NCBI GenBank assembly: GCA_964016985.1
Contig: OZ024821.1
Coordinates: 15,239,211 to 15,303,210, forward strand
Source of the DNA: Anodontia alba
Lineage: Eukaryota > Mollusca > Bivalvia > Lucinida > Lucinidae
Length of the DNA stretch: 64,000 nucleotides
Reading direction: 5' to 3'
Shown: piece after piece, positions 26,915 to 32,900 of the stretch
Position numbering within the stretch: position 1 is the first letter of the stretch
Layout of the letters: each line of letters begins with the position of its first letter
Notes under the pieces: model-generated
What the model saw: only the letters and a program-made list of their open reading frames with translations
Told to the model about the DNA's origin: nothing
Databases searched by the model: none
Translations under genes and position numbers: made by a program

Positions 26915-29900
26915 GCAGCAGAAAAAACCCTTTATGTCTAGATCTATGAATGAAAATGCATTAAGAAATGAAAGTTTGTATCAAATATAATTGATTTGTC
27001 GTTATTGAATTTATTTAGTACTTATTATCTCAATTTTTTGTTTAAATTTGTCTAGTATTTATGTCTTTGCGTACAATTTTCAGCTTGAGAAACAGCTTGA
27101 AGCTGTGGATTTTGACCATTTACTTGTCCCTGAACAAGTAATAAAATTTGATAATTCCACAACCCCTATATTTTTTAAAATTTGTCTAGTATTTATTTCT
27201 TTGCGTATAATTTTACAGCTTGAGAGACAGCTTGAGGCTGTTATAGACAATGCTGACCCGGATACACGTCAGTGGACAACACAACACTTGGAAGCTGCCA
27301 ATGTTCCAAACCCTTCAATCATGGCATTAACCCCGCCCACTGGAGATGAGCTAGACTCTAAAGATGTGGATGTGAGGGGACCTGACGGATTTACTCCATT
27401 AATGTTGGCATCATTCCGTGGGATGGGATTGGATTCCGGTGTTGATGATGATAGCAGTGGGTCGGGCATTTCTGGTGATAGTGAGGAATCAGGGGAGAGG
27501 TCACCAGAAGTCATACGAAGTCTTCTTATGCAAGGGGCAGCCATAAATGCACAGACAGACAGAACAGGTAAACCTCACAACTTCCCAGCGGGCACACGAA
27601 GGAAAAAATTACGTCGCCTCAACGTCGATACAACGTCATGACGTAAATATAACGTCGCCTCAACGTCGATGCAACGTCATGACGTTGCATCGACGTTGAG
27701 GCGACGTTATATTTACGTCATGTGCCTGCCGGGTTGGTATAAATATTTTTCCATGAAAATGCATGTTGCATTGCCTCAGTGAGTTGATTCCAGTGAGTTC
27801 CACAGCTTATATTTTTATGGATAAATAAGAAAAAAATATCAGTAGTTTTTGGTTGAAAAATAAAATTTACCTAGAGCTTTGCAAATAGTCCAACCATTTT
27901 TCTCTCAGAATATCTAAATAAAATAGCATGACATACCTAAATCGAATTTAGAATTTTCAAATATACAGTGTGGGGGAGTTCATTCAGTCTGCAATGGGTT
28001 AAGTTTTAAAACAAGGGGTAAAATACTCATTATACCAAAATTTTCCTGAAAGCTGGAGCACTGCAAGGTGTACAGTTTGTGAAAATGCTGTTTGGGCCTT
28101 CATTGTATAAACGTAAATAAATACAAGTGAATGTAAAACTGACTACATCATAATTTTTATTCATGTTACAGGTGAGACTTCTCTTCACCTTGCCGCCCGC
28201 TATGCCAGGGCAGATGCAGCAAAAGCTCTTCTTGATGCTGGTGCTGACCCCAATGCCCAGGATGCAGGGGGAAGAACTCCACTTCACACAGCCGTAGCCT
28301 CAGATGCACAAGGGGTGTTCCAGGTAGGTAACATACCCCATTTCAAAAGTCGGCCTCAGTGGCGCAGTGGGATGCGCATCCGACAGGAGATCAGGTCACA
28401 AGTTCGACCCCCGCCGGGTCTGGCAACATTCTCTAGCAGAGATTGATAGTGAAATATTTTCTACAGTCATTCTCTCCCTTCCGCTGATTCAAGAAGGGCA
28501 GTTGTCAGCTCATTACGAAAACACGCCTATTCAAATATATAGAAAGTTTCACCTCCAAAAACTGAAGATTTTCAGATAAAAAGCTATGATATTTTTCACA
28601 TTTCTGCTCAAAACATAGATTGTGGGTACTCTTTAGAACTGCCTCGCCGAGGCGGTTCTAACGAGTACCCACAATCTACGTGTTTGAGCAGAAATAAGAA
28701 AAATAATGTATACCCCTGTAAACCCCAGTTTTACTATATAAAAGTGGGGTTTCAGGGGGTCAATATTATATAGGCATGTTTTCGTGATGTTCTGGCGAAA
28801 GAATGTACTGGTTAACTGCTTAGAGGACATATTATGCCCAGAAAACTGTGTGGTAAGGTAATCTGACCAGGCTTGACATCACCCCAATGGGCTGACTGAC
28901 AAACAAAACACCCATTTTAAACAGTCTTTTATAGCACTATATAAGAGTTGTATACATAATATGAATTTAATAGGTGTTACTTATATCTGTACATCCAAGT
29001 TATCATCACATTGCTTCATATTTAGGGTAGAAAACTCGTTCACAAAAAAATTGCCTTTTTTTTTTACTGACCAAAATCTACAGTTTACCAGATCAAAATA
29101 CAGTGGACTTTCATTATCTCCAAGACCAAGGGACTTTCTGGAATACTTCAAGATATCTGTACCTCAACATATTAGATTTGCAGAATTGAGGAAAAAAAAA
29201 AAAACATGGAACCACCACATTTCACAAATGAATATGTAAGTTGACTCCTGAAATTAAAGGTACATTAAAAACATTGCGGAAAACAGGAGAAATTGCTCCT
29301 TAGAAGCAATTTCTCCTCTTTTCCACAATATTTTGTTACCTGTTGTTAGATTTCCATGTTAAAACAGACCAGTTGTTCAAAGTATCGTTAGCTTAACAAG
29401 CTCGTTTAGGGTCATTTCATTAACTGTTTTAGCAGATTCAATATACAATATTCTGATATTTTTTGCTGGGAAAATGTGAGTAGCTTTTGCACTGCAAAAG
29501 CTACTCACATTTTTTCAGCAAAAAATTTCAGCATATTTGCGTATCACTCGATGTAAATTTTAACGAATTATTAACTAACGATGTCGTTAGCTTTGAACAA
29601 CTGGGCCCAGAGTTTCACTGAGATAAGCAGTTATTCAAGATAAGAGAAGTCGAGATAACAAGAGTTGACTGTAATGATATTTTACAACCCCTTCTCCAGA
29701 CTCCATTAGAATGTTACCCTTCTGAACCTTGTGTCAGAATGACAATAAGGGCTTCATAAATGTGCAATTCATGAACTTTTGACTAATTTCTACTTTCCTG
29801 TGCCACAGGTTATGTTTTCTTCATGACTGTAAATTTCAGTTGATTGATATATATATATTTTTTTTTTTTTGCAGATTTTACTGAGAAACAGATCCACAAA

Positions 29901-32900
29901 CCTAAATGCCAAAACTCATGACGGCACAACACCAATGATTCTTGCTGCACGTCTTGCGATAGAAGGACTTGTGGAAGAATTGATAAATGCTGATGCTGAT
30001 ATAAATGCAATGGATGAATATGGTAATATAAAGATTATAAAATGGAAAAAATAGAATTTGTTTATCCAATATTGTACAAAACTACAAGTCTGATTATGCT
30101 AGGAAATGTCAACGTGGCCATGCAGTTAGCACTTCTGACTTGGAATCATTAGATTCCAGATTGGAATCCGGCTAAGACGGTGTTCAGTTCATTTCATTAT
30201 CATTCTTCCATCACCTAGATGTGACTTAAATGATGGCAAAAGAGACATAAAACTCCAAAAGCCTTGTCTGATTATGCTGATTTGACATTTTGGTAGTTTT
30301 TATTGTAGATCAGCTGAAATCATTAAAAATCTACTTAACCCTTCTTTTGCTAAACACGACATGCCCTGTTTTGGCAAACAGTGTAGATCCAGATCAGTTG
30401 GCTTCCGAAGAAGCCAACTGATCTGGATCTGCACTGTTTGTCATTAAATATGTGAATTTCTATCAAAAACTCGGATCAAGTAATCTGATTGGCTAGAAAT
30501 TAGAAGTGGGCGAGGCATCTTAATTTATTCAGCATGACAAGGGTTAAATCTTTTTCTGTCAGTTGCATTGCCCACAGGATAGACAATAATTGAATTTTAG
30601 TGTTCAGTGAAGAGAGAATACAACTCTTGGTCCATTAATTATTTTGCTCATATGAAATGACCACTCATGTAAGATCCTCTATTTATGGACTTCTTTGTGT
30701 TCCAGGTAAGACAGCCCTGCATTGGGCAGCAGCTGTCAACAATGCTGAAGCTACACTTGTTCTCCTGCAGCATGGAGCTAACAGAGATGCTCAGGATCAG
30801 AAGGTAGGTTATAAAGATGCATTATTTCAGCTGTGTCACATAGCTCGACATAAGGCACTTTTTCCAACCAAAAAGTACTGATATTTGTCTTGTTTCTCCA
30901 CAAAAACATATATTGTGGGACTCGTCAGAAGCACCTCTTCAAGGCACTTCTGATGAGGTTGGCAACATTCTTTTTTTTCGTGGAGATTTGATCATGAAAT
31001 ATTTTCTAATGTCATTCTCTCCATTCCGCTGATCCAAGAAGGGCAGTTGTCAGTTTCTGTCGAAAGAAGGTGCGCTATACTGGTTAACCGTTTAAGGTCT
31101 AAGCCTGCCCAGCAAAAGTGTGGTTAGTAAACTGACCTCACTCAGCATGACCCCATTGGATTACTGAGCTGTAAAACCTCAACACAAAAAAAAAAACTCA
31201 GCTTGTGGTATGCCAACAATCTAATCTGGATCTGACTAGACTGTTTGTTCATAGAATCTTAAACATCAGTATCTTATTTTGGTGATTTTTACAGTAGACC
31301 CTTCTCAGAAGGGGTACACAACAGTTTGACAGAATTACTTCCCGTGAAAGCATACGCAATGTCCTTAATTAGACAGTGATACCCTGATCAGACTGCACAT
31401 ATACATGGGCTGATCTGGGCCTTCTCTATCTGCATATCTGTAAGGCCTTTAGCAGGGTTCACAAAGCAAAAATATGCCTTCGAGTCGTGCAGACAGTGAA
31501 TGCCCAGATCAGACCGTCACTGTTTGCTAACAGAATTATTCAATATTGAATACTAGAGACTGTATGAAGGGAGAGCAAAGGCCCAGATGATACTTTGCGC
31601 ATGTGCAGGATGATTATCTGAATCTGGACATTTTGCATGTGTTCAAAGGCACATTTTTTTACTTGATGTGTCCCATATTAACTAACCTGTATTTTGTGAC
31701 ATTTTCAGGATGAAACTCCTTTATTTCTTGCTGCCAGAGAAGGAAGTTATGAAACTGCCAAGACACTGTTGGATCACTACGCGAATCGTGAGATCACAGA
31801 CCACATGGATAGATTACCCAGAGATGCAGCCTCAGAGCGTATGCATCATGATATTTTACAGCTGTTAGATGAATACAGATTAAATTCACCAACTGAAATG
31901 ACATTACCAAATGGACTTCCTACATCGCCAAATGGCTACCCACCTTTTATGCATCCCCCAAATAAAGCTAAACCAAAACAAAGAAGGACTAAAAATAATG
32001 GACAGATTAATATGAAGGATATTCTGTCTTACCCTAATGGGACCAAACCAAACGGACTGCCTCAGAAGAAGTCTAAACCGAAAAGAAAAAGTGCCAGTGT
32101 GCAAAGAAATGGACGCTCACAAAATCGGGATAGTTCAGTAGGGACCCTTTCACCTGGTGATTCAGTGGAATCCCCTAATGGGTATGATATGACCCCGCCA
32201 ACGTATGACAATGTTTGTGGGCAGAGTCAGCTTATGTTGCGCCATGCCCAGTTAAATGAACTTGATGAACATGTGGTAGCATGTGCATTACAAAACAATA
32301 TGGACGATCACCATGTGATGAGTAATCATTATAAGGGTGACATGCGGCTGGATCAGCATCATGGAATGGAAATGATGCCTAACGAATGGATTCAGCAGCA
32401 TCAGCAACAACAACAACAGCAACAGTTATCACGGTCGCCAATGAGTGTAACAAATTCTATTCCCACTCCTCCCTCCAATAACCCTTCACATAATAGTCCA
32501 ATAAATCATGATGGTAAACTCTCACCTGTCAAAGGAAAAGCTGGACTTCCTACATCACCCCCTCATTATTTAGCTATGCAGCAACATGCCCAAAGAAATC
32601 GTCCACAAAAAAGCCCTCATCATTATCACATAGATAATTACCCGTTCAACAACGAAAATAATCATAATATGGACACTAACATTCCCCAGTACACAAATAT
32701 CTATGAACGCCAACAACGAGTTTCTACGCCTATGCAAGTTTCTCATATTCCACAGTACCCCACCCCTCCTTCACAACACAGTTATGGTGGACCCGATGCC
32801 ACGCCACCCAATGGACTAGCCTTACCAGATAATATTCTTACACCATCACCTGATTCTCCTGGACACTGGTCAAGCTCTTCACCACACTCTGCTCAATCTG

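Noticed and set aside
27048..27641. A 197-residue open frame as one exon
   Set aside because: It joins two acceptors and an 81-nt intron that happens to lack stops. The ends of both exons are set by ankyrin homology, phase and splice signals.
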